Source: Agrococcus baldri
GTDB taxonomy: Bacteria > Actinomycetota > Actinomycetes > Actinomycetales > Microbacteriaceae
Length of the DNA: 64,000 bases
Direction of reading: 5' to 3'
Assembly (NCBI GenBank): GCA_007988785.1
Contig: BJUU01000013.1
Span: forward strand, 1-64,000
Part shown: positions 48,739 to 58,014 of the stretch, piece after piece
Layout: each line of letters opens with the position of its first letter
How positions within the stretch are numbered: position 1 is the stretch's first letter
Notes under the pieces: model-generated
What the model saw: the letters and a program-made list of their open reading frames with translations, nothing else
Database searches by the model: none
What the model was told of the DNA's origin: nothing
Made by a program: the position numbers and the translations under genes

Positions 48739-48796
48739 GCGAGCTTCCCCAAATGGTGCGGTTGCGCGCCAAACCGCCCCATTCGGGGAAGCTCGC
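48739..48796. repeat. 58-bp hairpin unit 1 (left pair)
   Basis: Starts GCGAGCTTCCCC and ends GGGGAAGCTCGC. The 25-base arms differ at two positions and enclose an 8-base loop (GCGCGCCA). One of four units of identical length around the DUF559 gene. Confidence 0.92.
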
Positions 48797-48810
48797 GGGC
48801 GGCGTGCTTG

Positions 48811-48868
48811 GCGAGCTTCCCCGAATGGTGCGGATGGAGGCGAATCCGCGCTGTTTGGGGAAGCTCGC
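48811..48868. repeat. 58-bp hairpin unit 2 (left pair)
   Basis: Same ends as unit 1 (GCGAGCTTCCCC / GGGGAAGCTCGC) with arms of 25 and loop GGAGGCGA. The four differences between arms are all changes that keep G-T wobble pairing when the plus strand folds. Separated from unit 1 by exactly 14 bp. Confidence 0.92.
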
Positions 48869-48893
48869 CGGAGGGCGCGTTGGCGCGCGAGCG

Positions 48894-49871
48894 TCAGTCT
48901 GCGAGCAGCCAGCCGTCTTCGACGGTCGGCGGTTCGTCGCACCAGTCGGCGATGGGCGGAGGACGCCGCTCCGGGTCCCAGCGCTGGCGGACGCGATCGA
49001 GGATCGCTCGGAGCCGCTCGCGGGTCTCAGCGCGGGTGGTGACCAGCAGCCGATGCGGTTCGAGGTCGAGCCGCTGGTACAGGTTGTAGCGATCGATGTC
49101 GGTGACCCACTGCTCGCGATCGACACGGTGATGGTCGCCCTCGACCTCGATGACGAGTCCTGCCGGCCAGATGGCGGCATCGGGAGCGAGCTCGATGCCG
49201 TCGAGCACCACCGGGACGTTCCACCAGACGGGTGGATCGCCGAGCGCCCGCAGCTCGAGCCTCGCGATCGTCTCGGACGCGGAACGGGACTGCGGGCTCA
49301 CGAGCTGTGCGGCCGCGAGCAGGCGGCGATGGCCGCGGCGACCGCGATGCGCGTCGATCGCCTCCCGCAGCTCGCCGGCAGCCGCTCTCGGCTGCCGCTG
49401 CTGGACGACCGAGTCGCCCAGCGCGACGAGATCGGCGAGAGAGAGGACGTCGGTCGCATCCACGAAGGTCTGGGCGGGCGTGGTGACGCGGATGCCGTCC
49501 AGCAGCATCAGCTGCGTCTCGTCCTGGACGCGCTGCCGGCCGCGCAGACCTGAGCCGCGCGGGGCGTGCATGGGTGCGGGCATCGTTGCGTCGATGCGAT
49601 CGAGCTCCCGCAGCCGCGGGGGCAACCAGAGCTCGTGCAGATGGGCGGCCGTTGCATGGCTGATCCACGCGTCCGGACCGACCGCGAGCAGCGCGGCGCG
49701 GGACCGATCGACGATGCCGAGCTCCGCGCTCGCGTCTGCCCACACCCCGTGGTGCAGCTGCTCGACGCGATCGCTGCGCAGTCGCCGGGCGCCGACGCCG
49801 AGCTCCGCGGCATCGGTCGCGGTGAAGACGCCGCCCTGCAAGGCGGCCGGCAGGGCCCATCCGTCGCTCAT
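48894..49871 (-). CDS. AbiEi-like/DUF559-type nuclease-fold protein inside a hairpin-bracketed island
   Basis: 325 residues from ATG 49871 ([11 protein letters not shown]); no clear ribosome site. N-terminal 50 residues ([20 protein letters not shown]) look like the AbiEi winged helix; the middle has [20 protein letters not shown] as in AbiEi-type antitoxin proteins; the C-terminal 90 residues are a PD-(D/E)xK-like unit: [46 protein letters not shown]. The Asp of PDAAIW and Glu pair of VIEVEGDHH would bind metal. Two 58-bp hairpins lie 25 bp past its stop and two start 75 bp before its start codon. Function unknown; a DNA-processing role on the hairpins is speculation. Confidence 0.85.
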   Translation of the reverse strand: MSDGWALPAALQGGVFTATDAAELGVGARRLRSDRVEQLHHGVWADASAELGIVDRSRAALLAVGPDAWISHATAAHLHELWLPPRLRELDRIDATMPAPMHAPRGSGLRGRQRVQDETQLMLLDGIRVTTPAQTFVDATDVLSLADLVALGDSVVQQRQPRAAAGELREAIDAHRGRRGHRRLLAAAQLVSPQSRSASETIARLELRALGDPPVWWNVPVVLDGIELAPDAAIWPAGLVIEVEGDHHRVDREQWVTDIDRYNLYQRLDLEPHRLLVTTRAETRERLRAILDRVRQRWDPERRPPPIADWCDEPPTVEDGWLLAD

Positions 49872-49924
49872 GAGCGGGAGGATCGCATGCCGCCGCGCAC
49901 CGACTCGATGCTCGCGCGATGGCT

Positions 49925-49936
49925 TGTGGAGAGACG
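49925..49936 (-). promoter_or_regulatory. CGTCTCTCCACA element upstream of DUF559 gene 2
   Basis: Minus strand reads CGTCTCTCCACA, 54 bp upstream of the ATG at 49871 and identical to the element 52 bp upstream of DUF559 gene 1 (11822-11833). The right hairpin pair begins ten bases beyond it. Confidence 0.5.
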
Positions 49937-49945
49937 ACGCGTTCG

Positions 49946-50003
49946 GCGAGCTTCCCCGAATCGTGCGCCTGCGCCGCGAATCGCACCATCTGGGGAAGCT
50001 CGG
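49946..50003. repeat. 58-bp hairpin unit 3 (right pair)
   Basis: Starts GCGAGCTTCCCC, ends GGGGAAGCTCGG. Outer 12-base arms pair nearly perfectly; inner arms are more diverged than in the left pair. Same length as the other units. Confidence 0.88.
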
Positions 50004-50017
50004 GGCCGCGGGTGGCG

Positions 50018-50075
50018 GCGAGCTTCCCGAGATGGAGCGGTTGGGCGAGGAAACGCGCGATTCAGGGAAGCTGGG
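50018..50075. repeat. 58-bp hairpin unit 4 (right pair)
   Basis: Starts GCGAGCTTCCCG and ends GGGAAGCTGGG; most diverged of the four but again 58 bp, and again exactly 14 bp from its partner. It lies upstream of purE, where a terminator would not be expected. Confidence 0.82.
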
Positions 50076-50136
50076 CGGATGGGTGCGCGGCGAGGCGCGT
50101 CGGCCGGCGGTCGGGAGCGCGGCTACCCTTGAGCCC

Positions 50137-50640
50137 ATGCCTGCGCAGGTCAGCATCATCATGGGATCGGACTCCGACTGGCGGGTCATGGAGGCGGCGA
50201 GGGCCGTGCTCGATGAGCTCGGCGTCAGCTCGGAGGTCGACGTCGTCTCGGCGCACCGCACGCCGCAGAAGATGGTCGACTTCGCGCGCGGTGCCGCCGA
50301 CCGCGGTGTGCGCGTCATCATCGCCGGCGCCGGCGGCGCAGCCCACCTGCCCGGCATGGTCGCGTCGATGACGCGGCTGCCGGTGATCGGCGTGCCCGTG
50401 CCGCTCGAGAAGCTCGACGGCCTCGACAGCCTGCTCTCGATCGTGCAGATGCCCGCCGGCATCCCGGTCGCGACCGTCTCGATCGGCGGCGCCCGCAACG
50501 CCGGCATCCTCGCCGCCCGCATGCTGGGCGCCTTCGACGCCGAGCTGGGCGCACGCCTCGACGCCTTCGCCGCCGAGCTCGAGCGGCAGGTGGGCGACAA
50601 GGCGCAGGCGCTGCGCGACCGCGTGGAAGCTGGCGCATGA
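50137..50640 (+). CDS. purE: N5-carboxyaminoimidazole ribonucleotide mutase
   Basis: 167 residues from ATG 50137. Class I Pur[31 protein letters not shown] (catalytic His) and [21 protein letters not shown] (50124-50129) lies seven bases before the ATG, so it now has its own leaderless promoter, as needed after separation from purK by the hairpin island. Overlaps the LCP gene by four bases. Confidence 0.95.
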   Translation: MPAQVSIIMGSDSDWRVMEAARAVLDELGVSSEVDVVSAHRTPQKMVDFARGAADRGVRVIIAGAGGAAHLPGMVASMTRLPVIGVPVPLEKLDGLDSLLSIVQMPAGIPVATVSIGGARNAGILAARMLGAFDAELGARLDAFAAELERQVGDKAQALRDRVEAGA

Positions 50641-52004
50641 CGCTCCTGCAGACCGGCACGCCCATCCGCCACCCGGATGCGCGCCGCCCCGAGGTCATGC
50701 AGCGGCGCGGCTGGTGGCTCGTCGCGCTCGGCTTCGTGCTGCCGGGCAGCGCCCAGGTGCTCGCCGGCAGCAAGCGCCTCGGGCGCATCGGCATCGTGGC
50801 CACCATCGTGCTGCTCGTGCTGGCAGCGATCGCCGCCGTGATGTGGTTCGCCGCCCGCGGTGCGCTGCTCACCATCGTCGGCAACTCGATCGGTCTGCTC
50901 GTGGTCGAGGTGCTGCTGATCGCCTACGCCGTGCTCTGGCTCGTGCTCGGCCTCGACACGCTGCGGCTCGCCAGGCTGCCGAAGGTGCAGGGCAGGGCGC
51001 GCGCCGGCATCGCGATCGTCGCCGTGCTCGCCACCGTCGCGCCCGCGGCGCTCGCGGGCTACGGCGCCACCCTCGTCGACGCCACCCGCGGCCTGGTCGG
51101 CAACGTCTTCGACTTCGCGCGCCCGGCCGTCGAGCCGGTCGATGGCCGGTACACCTTCCTGCTGCTGGGCGGCGACGCCGGCGACGACCGGGTCGGGCTG
51201 CGCGCCGACTCGATGACCGCCGTCACCGTCAACGCCGAGACCGGCGCGGCGACCATGATCGGCGTGCCCCGCAACATGCGCAACGCTCCCTTCAGCGAGG
51301 GCTCGCCCATGTGGGGCCCGTGGCCGAACGGCTTCGACTGCGAGACGAGCGACTGCCTGCTCAACGGCACCTACACCTACGGTGAGGCGCACCCCGAGCT
51401 GTATCCCGACGCATCCGCCAACGGGTCGAGCCCCGGCATCGAGGCGACCCGCGACGCGGTCGAGGGCGTCACCGGCCTCGAGCTGCAGTTCTACGTGCTC
51501 GTCGACATGCACGGCTTCGAGGACCTCGTGGATGCGCTCGGCGGCCTGCAGCTCGAGGTCACCCAGCGGGTGCCGATCGCGATCGAGGGCGAGCCGGTGC
51601 GTGAGTGGATCGAGCCCGGCACGCATACCCTCGACGGCCACGATGCGCTCTGGTACGCCCGCAGTCGCGCCGGCACGAGCGACTACGACCGGATGGCGCG
51701 GCAGCGGCAGGTGCAGGAGGCGATCATCCGGCAGTTCACGCCGCAGACGCTGCTGACCAAGTACACGGGGCTCGCGCAGGCGGGGCAGGACATGGTGCAG
51801 TCGGATGTGCCGCAGTCGATGATCGGCTCGCTGTCAGAGCTGGCGCTGCGCACCCGTGAGCTGCCGATCACCAATCTCGAGCTCGTGCCCGACTCGGGCG
51901 TCACCACGGGCGACCCCGACTTCGAGCAGATCCACGCCATGGTGCAGCAGGCGCTGGCCGAGGCGGATGCGATCACGCCGCCGACCGAGTCGCCGGCGCC
52001 GTAG
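50637..52004 (+). CDS. LytR-CpsA-Psr (LCP) family glycopolymer transferase
   Basis: 455 residues, ATGA overlap with purE. Several N-terminal transmembrane segments (more than the usual one) precede an extracellular LCP domain: [45 protein letters not shown] with the conserved Arg, and the late [23 protein letters not shown] enzymes attach wall polysaccharides to peptidoglycan from lipid-linked precursors, in line with the rhamnose and glycosyltransferase genes downstream. Confidence 0.93.
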   Translation: MTLLQTGTPIRHPDARRPEVMQRRGWWLVALGFVLPGSAQVLAGSKRLGRIGIVATIVLLVLAAIAAVMWFAARGALLTIVGNSIGLLVVEVLLIAYAVLWLVLGLDTLRLARLPKVQGRARAGIAIVAVLATVAPAALAGYGATLVDATRGLVGNVFDFARPAVEPVDGRYTFLLLGGDAGDDRVGLRADSMTAVTVNAETGAATMIGVPRNMRNAPFSEGSPMWGPWPNGFDCETSDCLLNGTYTYGEAHPELYPDASANGSSPGIEATRDAVEGVTGLELQFYVLVDMHGFEDLVDALGGLQLEVTQRVPIAIEGEPVREWIEPGTHTLDGHDALWYARSRAGTSDYDRMARQRQVQEAIIRQFTPQTLLTKYTGLAQAGQDMVQSDVPQSMIGSLSELALRTRELPITNLELVPDSGVTTGDPDFEQIHAMVQQALAEADAITPPTESPAP

Positions 52005-52054
52005 CGTCCGGAGGGAGCAATGCCGCGCAGCGGCGTTGATGCCGGAGGACGCTA
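52002..52054. terminator. 53-bp imperfect hairpin at the LCP stop codon
   Basis: TAGCGTCC (52002-52009, including the stop TAG) pairs with GGACGCTA (52047-52054); the inner CAATGCCGC-GCA-GCGGCGTTG stem has one wobble. A mismatched zone lies between. Possible terminator or REP-like element; abuts the palindrome at 52051-52098. Confidence 0.65.
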
Positions 52055-52098
52055 GATCGAGGAGCGCGCGGCGAAGCCGCACGCGTCGCGAGATCTCG
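52051..52098. repeat. Palindromic repeat, family 1 copy B
   Basis: GATCGAGGAGCGC on the left and ACGCGTCGCGAGATC on the right around a GCGGC-GAA-GCCGC stem. Same layout as 34262-34307. Located between the convergent LCP and glycosyltransferase genes. Confidence 0.72.
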
Positions 52099-52104
52099 CG
52101 CGCG

Positions 52105-53211
52105 CTACAGCTCCGCGTGCAGCTGCCACACCTGGTGGGCGGCCGCATCCCAGGTGAAGGCCTGCGCGCGGTCCTGCGCGTGCAGCCGCAGCCGGGCGCG
52201 CTCGTCCTCGTCGCCGAGCAGCGTGCCCAGCGCCGCCGCGAGCTCGTGCGTGCCGCCGGCGACGGCGACGCTCGTGCCGCCGGCGATCTCGTCGAGGGAG
52301 CGCGTCGAGGGGTGCACCGTCGGGGTGCCGAGCGCTGCGGCCTCGAGCAGCGACAGGCCCAGCGCATCCTGCTCGTTCGTGTGCAGGTGCGCGAGCGCCT
52401 GCCGATAGGCGGTCGCGAGGTCGGCATCCGACAGGTCGCCCAGCATCACCAGCCGCCCCGCGGGGATGCCGGCCTCCACGGCCATGCCGGCGAGGGTGGT
52501 CTCCTCCCAGCCGACCGGCCCCGCGACGACGACCCGGACATCCGGCATCTGCGCGCTCGCGACGGTCTCGATCAGGCGCTCCGCCTGGCCGCGACCGCTC
52601 GGCTGCGTGATCGCGAACACGTACTCGTCGGGCAGGCTCAGCTCGCGCGCCGGGGGAGCGGCGGCGGCCGCGAGCAGCGCCGCGGACGGCGCGGGCGGCA
52701 CCACCCGCACGCGGCCGTCGACGTCGTCGAGCAGCGCGAGATCCTCGGCGACCGCCGTGGTCGGCACGACGATGCCGTGCGCGCGCACGAGCGCCCGCTT
52801 GAGCGCCCGGTCGAACCAGCGCTGCTTGCGCTCGGAGCGGTCGGAGAACGACTGCAGGCCGTGCACCGTGACGGTCACCTGGTCGCCCGGCTCGGGCTCG
52901 CGCACGAGCGGCGCCATCAGGCTCGTCGCATGCACGAAGCCGTGCAGCGGGATGGTCGTGATCGTGTGCAGCCACGCCTCGCGCAGCTCGCGCGCCGGTA
53001 CGGCGGTCTGCTTGAGCTCCGCGAGCTCCGGCAGCAGCTCGCGCAGCCGCTCCTCGCGCGAGTCGGTGATCTTGGCCGACAGCCCGGCGACCTCGAAGCC
53101 CTCGGGCGCGGCAGCGCTCAGCGCCCGCGCCATCTCGGCCGAGTAGCGGCCGACCATCGTCGTCGAGCGCTCGGCGACCTCGTCGAGCACCACCGTCAGC
53201 CGACCCGTCAT
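52105..53211 (-). CDS. GT4/GT1-type glycosyltransferase
   Basis: 368 residues from ATG 53211, which overlaps the rmlD stop. N-terminal half with LPELAELKQTAVPARELREA and FVHATSLMAPLV; C-terminal nucleotide-sugar half with YVFAITQPSGRGQAERLIET, VVVAGPVGWEE, LGDLSDADLATAYRQALAHL and NEQDALGLSLLEAAALGTPT, the GT-B acid motif. It is the last gene of rmlB-rmlD-GT, so a rhamnosyltransferase is a fair inference, but donor and acceptor are not shown. Confidence 0.85.
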   Translation of the reverse strand: MTGRLTVVLDEVAERSTTMVGRYSAEMARALSAAAPEGFEVAGLSAKITDSREERLRELLPELAELKQTAVPARELREAWLHTITTIPLHGFVHATSLMAPLVREPEPGDQVTVTVHGLQSFSDRSERKQRWFDRALKRALVRAHGIVVPTTAVAEDLALLDDVDGRVRVVPPAPSAALLAAAAAPPARELSLPDEYVFAITQPSGRGQAERLIETVASAQMPDVRVVVAGPVGWEETTLAGMAVEAGIPAGRLVMLGDLSDADLATAYRQALAHLHTNEQDALGLSLLEAAALGTPTVHPSTRSLDEIAGGTSVAVAGGTHELAAALGTLLGDEDERARLRLHAQDRAQAFTWDAAAHQVWQLHAEL

Positions 53212-54071
53212 GCCGCCGTCACCTCTCCGCGCGCGAACGCCTCGTGCAGGGCCTCGCGCCAGTCGCGCATGGGGGTCAGGCCCGCCGCCGCCCAGCCGTC
53301 GTGGCCCAGCACCGACCAGGCCGGTCGCGGCGCCGGCCGCACGAACCCGGCGGAGTCGGTCGGCTGCACCCGCTCGGGGTCGAGGCCCGCCTCGGCGAAC
53401 ACGGCGCGCGCGAAGTCGAACCAGGTGGCCTGCCCGGCGTTCGTGCCGTGGAAGACGCCGCGCCGCACATCCGCCTCGAGCAGCGCCCGGATCTGCGCGG
53501 CGAGATCGCGCGTCCAGGTGGGCTGGCCGCGCTGGTCGTCGACGACCGTGAGCGTCTCGCGCTCGCCCGCCAGCCGCAGCATGGTGCGCGGGAAGCTGGT
53601 TCCGCCCGCGCCGTAGAGCCAGGCGGTGCGCACGATCACCGTGTCGGGGTTCGCCTCGCGCGCCAGCCGCTCGCCCTCGGCCTTCGTGCGGCCGTAGGCC
53701 GAGACCGGGGCGACCGGCGCATCCTCGGGGTAGGGGGCGGATGCGTCGCCGCCGAAGACGTAGTCGGTCGAGACCTGCACGTGCACGGCCCCCACCTCGG
53801 CCGCGGCGGCCGCCAGGCTGGCGGCGCCGCCCGCGTTCAGCGCGAAGGCGGCGTCCTCGTCGGTCTCGGCGTCGTCGACGCGCGTGTAGGCGGCGCAGTT
53901 GACGATCGCGTCGGCGGGGCCGCCGGCCACGTCGCGCGCGGCGGCGAGGCACGCGGCGGCGTCGCGGATGTCGAGCGCGGCTGAGCCCACCGCCACCACC
54001 TCGTGACCGGCGAGGGCGTCGACGACGTCGACGCCCAGCATGCCCGTCCCGCCCGTGACGAGGATGCGCAT
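53208..54071 (-). CDS. rmlD: dTDP-4-dehydrorhamnose reductase
   Basis: 287 residues. Last step of dTDP-L-rhamnose synthesis. NAD(P)-binding ILVTGGTGMLGVDVVDAL, VQVSTDYVFGG and the catalytic YGRTKAEGE. Five bases after rmlB. Not fused to an epimerase domain, and no rmlC gene is in the window, so the 3,5-epimerase must be encoded elsewhere. Confidence 0.93.
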   Translation of the reverse strand: MRILVTGGTGMLGVDVVDALAGHEVVAVGSAALDIRDAAACLAAARDVAGGPADAIVNCAAYTRVDDAETDEDAAFALNAGGAASLAAAAAEVGAVHVQVSTDYVFGGDASAPYPEDAPVAPVSAYGRTKAEGERLAREANPDTVIVRTAWLYGAGGTSFPRTMLRLAGERETLTVVDDQRGQPTWTRDLAAQIRALLEADVRRGVFHGTNAGQATWFDFARAVFAEAGLDPERVQPTDSAGFVRPAPRPAWSVLGHDGWAAAGLTPMRDWREALHEAFARGEVTAA

Positions 54072-54076
54072 CCGCC

Positions 54077-55063
54077 TCACTGCAGCGCCGCCCGCTCCTT
54101 GAGCGGCTCCCACCAGGAGCGGTGGTCGCGGTACCACTGCACGACGTCGGCGAGGCCCTGCGCGAACGGCACCTGCGGGGCGTAGCCCAGCTCGGCCGAG
54201 ATCTTGCCGATGTCGACCGAATAGCGCAGGTCGTGCCCCTTGCGATCCTCGACGTGCTGCACGGCCGACCAGTCGCGGCCGGTGGCCTCGAGCAGCAGCT
54301 CGGTGAGCTCGCGGTTGGTCAGCTCGGTGCCGCCGCCGATGTTGTAGACCTCGCCCGGGCGGCCGCCGGTCAGCACGAGCGCGATGCCGCGGCAGTGGTC
54401 GTCGACGTGCAGCCAGTCGCGCACGTTCGCGCCGTCGCCGTAGAGCGGCACGTCGAGGCCGTCGATGAGGTTCGTGACGAACAGCGGGATGACCTTCTCG
54501 GGGAAGTGGTACGGCCCGTAGTTGTTCGAGCAGCGGGTGATGCGCACGTCGAGGTTGTGGGTGCGGTGGTAGCTGCGGGCCAGCAGGTCGCTGCCGGCCT
54601 TCGACGCCGAGTAGGGGCTGTTGGGCTCGAGCGGGCGATCCTCGGCCCACGAGCCCTCGGCGATCGAGCCGTACACCTCGTCGGTCGAGACGTGCACGAA
54701 GCGGCGCACGTCGTGGCGGAGCGCCGCGTCGAGCAGCCGCTGCGTGCCCACCACATTGGTCTCGACGAAGATCGAGGCGTCGCGCACCGAGCGGTCGACG
54801 TGGCTCTCGGCGGCGAAGTGCACGATGGCGTCGACGCCCGGCAGCAGCCGGTCGAGCAGGCCGGTGTCGCGGATGTCGCCGTGCACGAAGCTGTAGTGCG
54901 GATGCTCGGCGACGGGGGCGAGGTTGGCGAGGTTGCCGGAGTAGGTGAGGGCGTCGAGCACAGTGACCGAGGCGCCCTCCAGGCCCGGCAGGCGGTCGGT
55001 CAGCGCCATGCGGACGAAGTTCGAGCCGATGAAGCCGGCGCCGCCGGTCACGAGGATCTGCAC
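54077..55063 (-). CDS. rmlB: dTDP-glucose 4,6-dehydratase
   Basis: 328 residues from GTG 55063 with GAAGGG upstream. [32 protein letters not shown], the STDEVYGS and [11 protein letters not shown] active-site motifs and [17 protein letters not shown] are diagnostic for RmlB. Divergent from rmlA, which makes its substrate. Confidence 0.95.
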   Translation of the reverse strand: MQILVTGGAGFIGSNFVRMALTDRLPGLEGASVTVLDALTYSGNLANLAPVAEHPHYSFVHGDIRDTGLLDRLLPGVDAIVHFAAESHVDRSVRDASIFVETNVVGTQRLLDAALRHDVRRFVHVSTDEVYGSIAEGSWAEDRPLEPNSPYSASKAGSDLLARSYHRTHNLDVRITRCSNNYGPYHFPEKVIPLFVTNLIDGLDVPLYGDGANVRDWLHVDDHCRGIALVLTGGRPGEVYNIGGGTELTNRELTELLLEATGRDWSAVQHVEDRKGHDLRYSVDIGKISAELGYAPQVPFAQGLADVVQWYRDHRSWWEPLKERAALQ

Positions 55064-55194
55064 GCGTCGTTCCCTTCCTGGCGCCGGCTCGCCGGCGCGT
55101 GAAGCCCACAGTCTACGTGCGCCGGCCCTGTGGCCGGCCTGCCTCACCGGCCCGTCGCCGCACCGTAGACTCACGGCTGACGAGAGGGGGCCGG

Positions 55195-56061
55195 ATGCGC
55201 GGCATCATCCTGGCGGGCGGGTCCGGCACGAGGCTGTGGCCGATCACACGCGGCATCTCGAAGCAGCTCGTGCCGATCTTCGACAAGCCGATGATCTACT
55301 ACCCGCTGTCGACGCTCATGATGGCCGGCATCCGCGAGGTGCTCGTGATCACGACGCCCGAGCACGCCGACCAGTTCGAGCGGCTGCTGGGCGACGGCTC
55401 GGAGCTCGGCATGCGCATCGAGTACGCGCAGCAGCCGAAGCCCGAGGGCCTGGCCCAGGCCTTCCTGATCGGTGAGGAGTTCATCGGCGACGAGCCGGTG
55501 GCGCTCGTGCTGGGCGACAACATCTTCCACGGCTCGGGGCTCGGCTCGAGCCTGCGCGCGCACCGCGAGATCGACGGCGGCCTGATCTTCGCCTACCGGG
55601 TCTCGAACCCGCGCGCCTACGGCGTGGTCGAGTTCGACGAGGCGGGCACGGCGGTGTCGATCGAGGAGAAGCCCGAGGAGCCGAAGTCGCACTTCGCGGT
55701 GCCGGGCCTCTACTTCTACGAGTCCGGCGTCGTCGACGTCGCCCGCGGCATCCGCCCCTCTGCCCGCGGCGAGCTCGAGATCACCGCCGTCAACGAGCAC
55801 TACCTGCGCGAGGGGCGGCTGCAGGTGCAGACGCTCGACCGGGGTGTCGCATGGCTCGACACCGGCACCTTCGAGTCGATGATGGCCGCGAGCGAGTACG
55901 TGCGCGTGATCGAGCAGCGGCAGGGCACGAAGATCGGCTGCATCGAGGAGATCGCCTGGCGCGCCGGCTGGATCGACGACGCGCAGCTCGCGACGCTCGC
56001 GGCCCCGCTGCTCAAGAGCGGCTACGGGCGCTACCTCGAGCAGCTGCCCGCGATGCGCTGA
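55195..56061 (+). CDS. rmlA: Glucose-1-phosphate thymidylyltransferase
   Basis: 288 residues. Makes dTDP-glucose. Nucleotide motif [54 protein letters not shown] and [26 protein letters not shown] (55166-55171) may be its -10, and GAGAGGGGG precedes the ATG. Divergent from rmlB; a strong terminator follows. Confidence 0.96.
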   Translation: MRGIILAGGSGTRLWPITRGISKQLVPIFDKPMIYYPLSTLMMAGIREVLVITTPEHADQFERLLGDGSELGMRIEYAQQPKPEGLAQAFLIGEEFIGDEPVALVLGDNIFHGSGLGSSLRAHREIDGGLIFAYRVSNPRAYGVVEFDEAGTAVSIEEKPEEPKSHFAVPGLYFYESGVVDVARGIRPSARGELEITAVNEHYLREGRLQVQTLDRGVAWLDTGTFESMMAASEYVRVIEQRQGTKIGCIEEIAWRAGWIDDAQLATLAAPLLKSGYGRYLEQLPAMR

Positions 56062-56111
56062 GGCAGCCGGCGATGCTGCTCGATCGCCCGATCGTGCGTG
56101 CTTCGCCTGCG

Positions 56112-56150
56112 ACGCGAATGGGCCCGGACGAGATCCGGGCCCATTCGCGT
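56112..56150. terminator. Perfect 17-bp terminator stem
   Basis: ACGCGAATGGGCCCGGA (56112-56128) pairs without mismatch with 56134-56150 around a CGAGA loop. It lies between the convergent rmlA and lipoprotein genes and can act in both directions. Confidence 0.88.
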
Positions 56151-56212
56151 TCCGAGGGGCTATGCGCTCGGTGATGGAAGCGACGACTCGCGAGCTCCAC
56201 GACGCCCGATGG

Positions 56213-56644
56213 CTAACCCGTGACTTCGAGTTCGAGTGTCGCTTCGTCGACGATGACGATTGCGGATCCGGGCGCTGCGTCGTCGGGGACTGCGAGCTCA
56301 AACTCCACGGGGTCGCCGTTGGACGAGATTTCGCCGACGGCGACTTCAGCGCCGGACTGCGTCCAGAGCACGTCGAAGTCCGCGGAGGTTAGTGCGGGCG
56401 GCTCTGCGTCGGGATTCGGCTGCGGACACTCGTAGTCCACCACGTCTTGTGCGATGAGAGTCACTGAATCACCAGGGCTGACCGAGAGGCTCTGCCCGTC
56501 AGCGGGGCGCAAGCTAGGGGCCGCGCAGCTGCTATCAGCCGACCCGCTCGTGTCTGAGGACTCGTTGCCCACGGAGCTGGCGCATCCCGTTGCGGCGACT
56601 GCCGCTAGTGCTAGGACGCTGAGCGTCGCCAAGCTCTTGTTCAT
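56213..56644 (-). CDS. Hypothetical lipoprotein
   Basis: 143 residues. Signal peptide MNKSLATLSVLALAAVAATG ending in a lipobox Cys (position 21), then a Ser-rich linker and a small all-beta-looking domain (DGQSLSVSPGDSVTLIAQDV, VEFELAVPDDAAPGSAIVIV). No family recognised. Codon use and G+C are lower than in neighbours, and it is probably co-transcribed with the protease 16 bp upstream. Confidence 0.75.
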   Translation of the reverse strand: MNKSLATLSVLALAAVAATGCASSVGNESSDTSGSADSSCAAPSLRPADGQSLSVSPGDSVTLIAQDVVDYECPQPNPDAEPPALTSADFDVLWTQSGAEVAVGEISSNGDPVEFELAVPDDAAPGSAIVIVDEATLELEVTG

Positions 56645-56660
56645 TGGTTGCTCTTTCCGT

Positions 56661-57647
56661 CTAGTAGTGGTGGCGAAGGGAGACGAGGTCGCCGTAGCCC
56701 AGCTGGCGCTGGATCACCTCGCAGTTGCGCATGGTGGGGCTCATCGTGAGATCGCCGTGCCCGTATTCGCCTTGATGAGAGAGCCCCACGGCGTGCCCCA
56801 GTTCGTGAGTCGCGACCGTACGCAGATCCATAGCTTGCGAACAAGACGCGCTTGAGGCAGACCAGCGCCGATTGCTGTTGTCCATCCGGATGTCGGCCTC
56901 AAGGAGTCGGGTCGAGGACCTCCATGTACAAGTTGCTCCGACGATGCCGCCGTCGATTGGTCCGAAGCCGATCGAACTGTAGCCATCACGCTCTCCGCAG
57001 CCCATGTCCGGGCCAACCTGCTCTGTCCGATCGGAGCCAAGGACGAGAGCGATGTCCAGGACGAAGCCGTTGGAGAAGGAACAACTCGTGATGCCCCGGT
57101 CGATCGTCCACTGGGCCTTGTCGACGATGTCGTTCCAGGCGGTGAGGCTGACGCCCGACGGCAGACCCCAGTCGCGAACGTTCAGCGTGAACCCGCGGGT
57201 GGGCTGCCACTTCCAGCCGTTTACCCAGGTACCTCCTTGGCCGCATCGGTCATAGCTCGCCGCGGGCGTGTCACCAGACCCCTCTTGGGACGAGGTCTCC
57301 ACTGTGGGAGCAAGGTCTCCCTCGGTCACCGCCACGATGCCATCGGCATCTACCGCGATTGAATACCCTACGGGTTGGTCCGTTCCAGGTCCGGCTGCGG
57401 CCTCCATCGTGACAGTGACGCCTGGCTCCGGCACGACGGAAACGCTGCCGTCGACATCGATTCGCAGGTCTTCGAACCCGCAGTCGAGAACGTTGATTCC
57501 CTCGGCGTCCGCCGCCTCGAGCACGCCGGCGACAGGCGTGGGGCACGCGGGGTCGTCTGGCTCAGCGGTCGCGGCGAGGGGAGCGGCGGCGAGCAGCATC
57601 GTCGCTGCCGCAATCGCTCCGCTCACTGCATGAGCGTGTCTCCTCAT
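56661..57647 (-). CDS. Secreted matrixin-like zinc metalloprotease
   Basis: 328 residues from ATG 57647 behind AAGGAG. Signal peptide cleaving near ATAEP (28-30), a 100-residue N-terminal beta region that could be a propeptide, then a metzincin catalytic domain with HELGHAVGLSH (281-291; three His ligands and catalytic Glu) and a Met-turn in TMSPTM. Substrate unknown; the presence of a pro-region and paired lipoprotein suggests an exported system. Lower G+C than flanking genes suggests acquisition. Confidence 0.9.
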   Translation of the reverse strand: MRRHAHAVSGAIAAATMLLAAAPLAATAEPDDPACPTPVAGVLEAADAEGINVLDCGFEDLRIDVDGSVSVVPEPGVTVTMEAAAGPGTDQPVGYSIAVDADGIVAVTEGDLAPTVETSSQEGSGDTPAASYDRCGQGGTWVNGWKWQPTRGFTLNVRDWGLPSGVSLTAWNDIVDKAQWTIDRGITSCSFSNGFVLDIALVLGSDRTEQVGPDMGCGERDGYSSIGFGPIDGGIVGATCTWRSSTRLLEADIRMDNSNRRWSASSASCSQAMDLRTVATHELGHAVGLSHQGEYGHGDLTMSPTMRNCEVIQRQLGYGDLVSLRHHY

Positions 57648-58014
57648 TGATTCTCCTTGTCGTTATCGCAAAAATAGATGCGGGACAGGCTTGCAGAAGG
57701 GGCAGCGTGAAAATGATTCGGAATCGTTATGCGATCGAATCGCCATTCTCGGCGTCATTGAGCGCGGCACATCCCCTCGGTATACCTGCCTGGGCTGGCC
57801 GACGCACTCAGGAGGCGCTCGTCGCATCGCGGCCGCAGCCACGAGTCATCGGTTGTCAACCCATCGACTCGCGAGCAGAGATCCCGGCGGCCGTGAGTCC
57901 CAGAGCGAGCCTTGGTTACGAATCCTCTGCATCGTCCTCCTCGAACCGGAGTCCGGCACGATGCGACCCGTGCGTCGATCTCCGAGAAGGCAGCAGCGCT
58001 TGCCACCCGGCCTG
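57648..58014. other. Gene-free stretch in the lower-G+C island
   Basis: No convincing gene. 57650-57740 is A+T-rich for this genome and contains a 17-bp near-palindrome (57712-57728). The rest (57740-58014) has higher G+C and several short open frames with no codon bias or ribosome site; it may be decayed sequence belonging to the disrupted lipoprotein gene that follows. Confidence 0.6.
57712..57728. promoter_or_regulatory. 17-bp near-palindrome upstream of the metalloprotease
   Basis: AATGATTC-G-GAATCGTT, one wobble pair; extended on the left to TGAAAATGATT, which resembles half of actinobacterial Zur boxes. It lies 65-81 bp upstream of the protease start. Metal control of a zinc protease is possible but speculative. 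Confidence 0.4.

Noticed and set aside
48739-50075. CRISPR-like array or repeat-encoded peptides at the 58-bp units
   Set aside because: Units are palindromic, only two per side, with a constant 14-bp gap and no unique spacers. The GELPxMVR-like peptides read through them are a by-product of the repeat.
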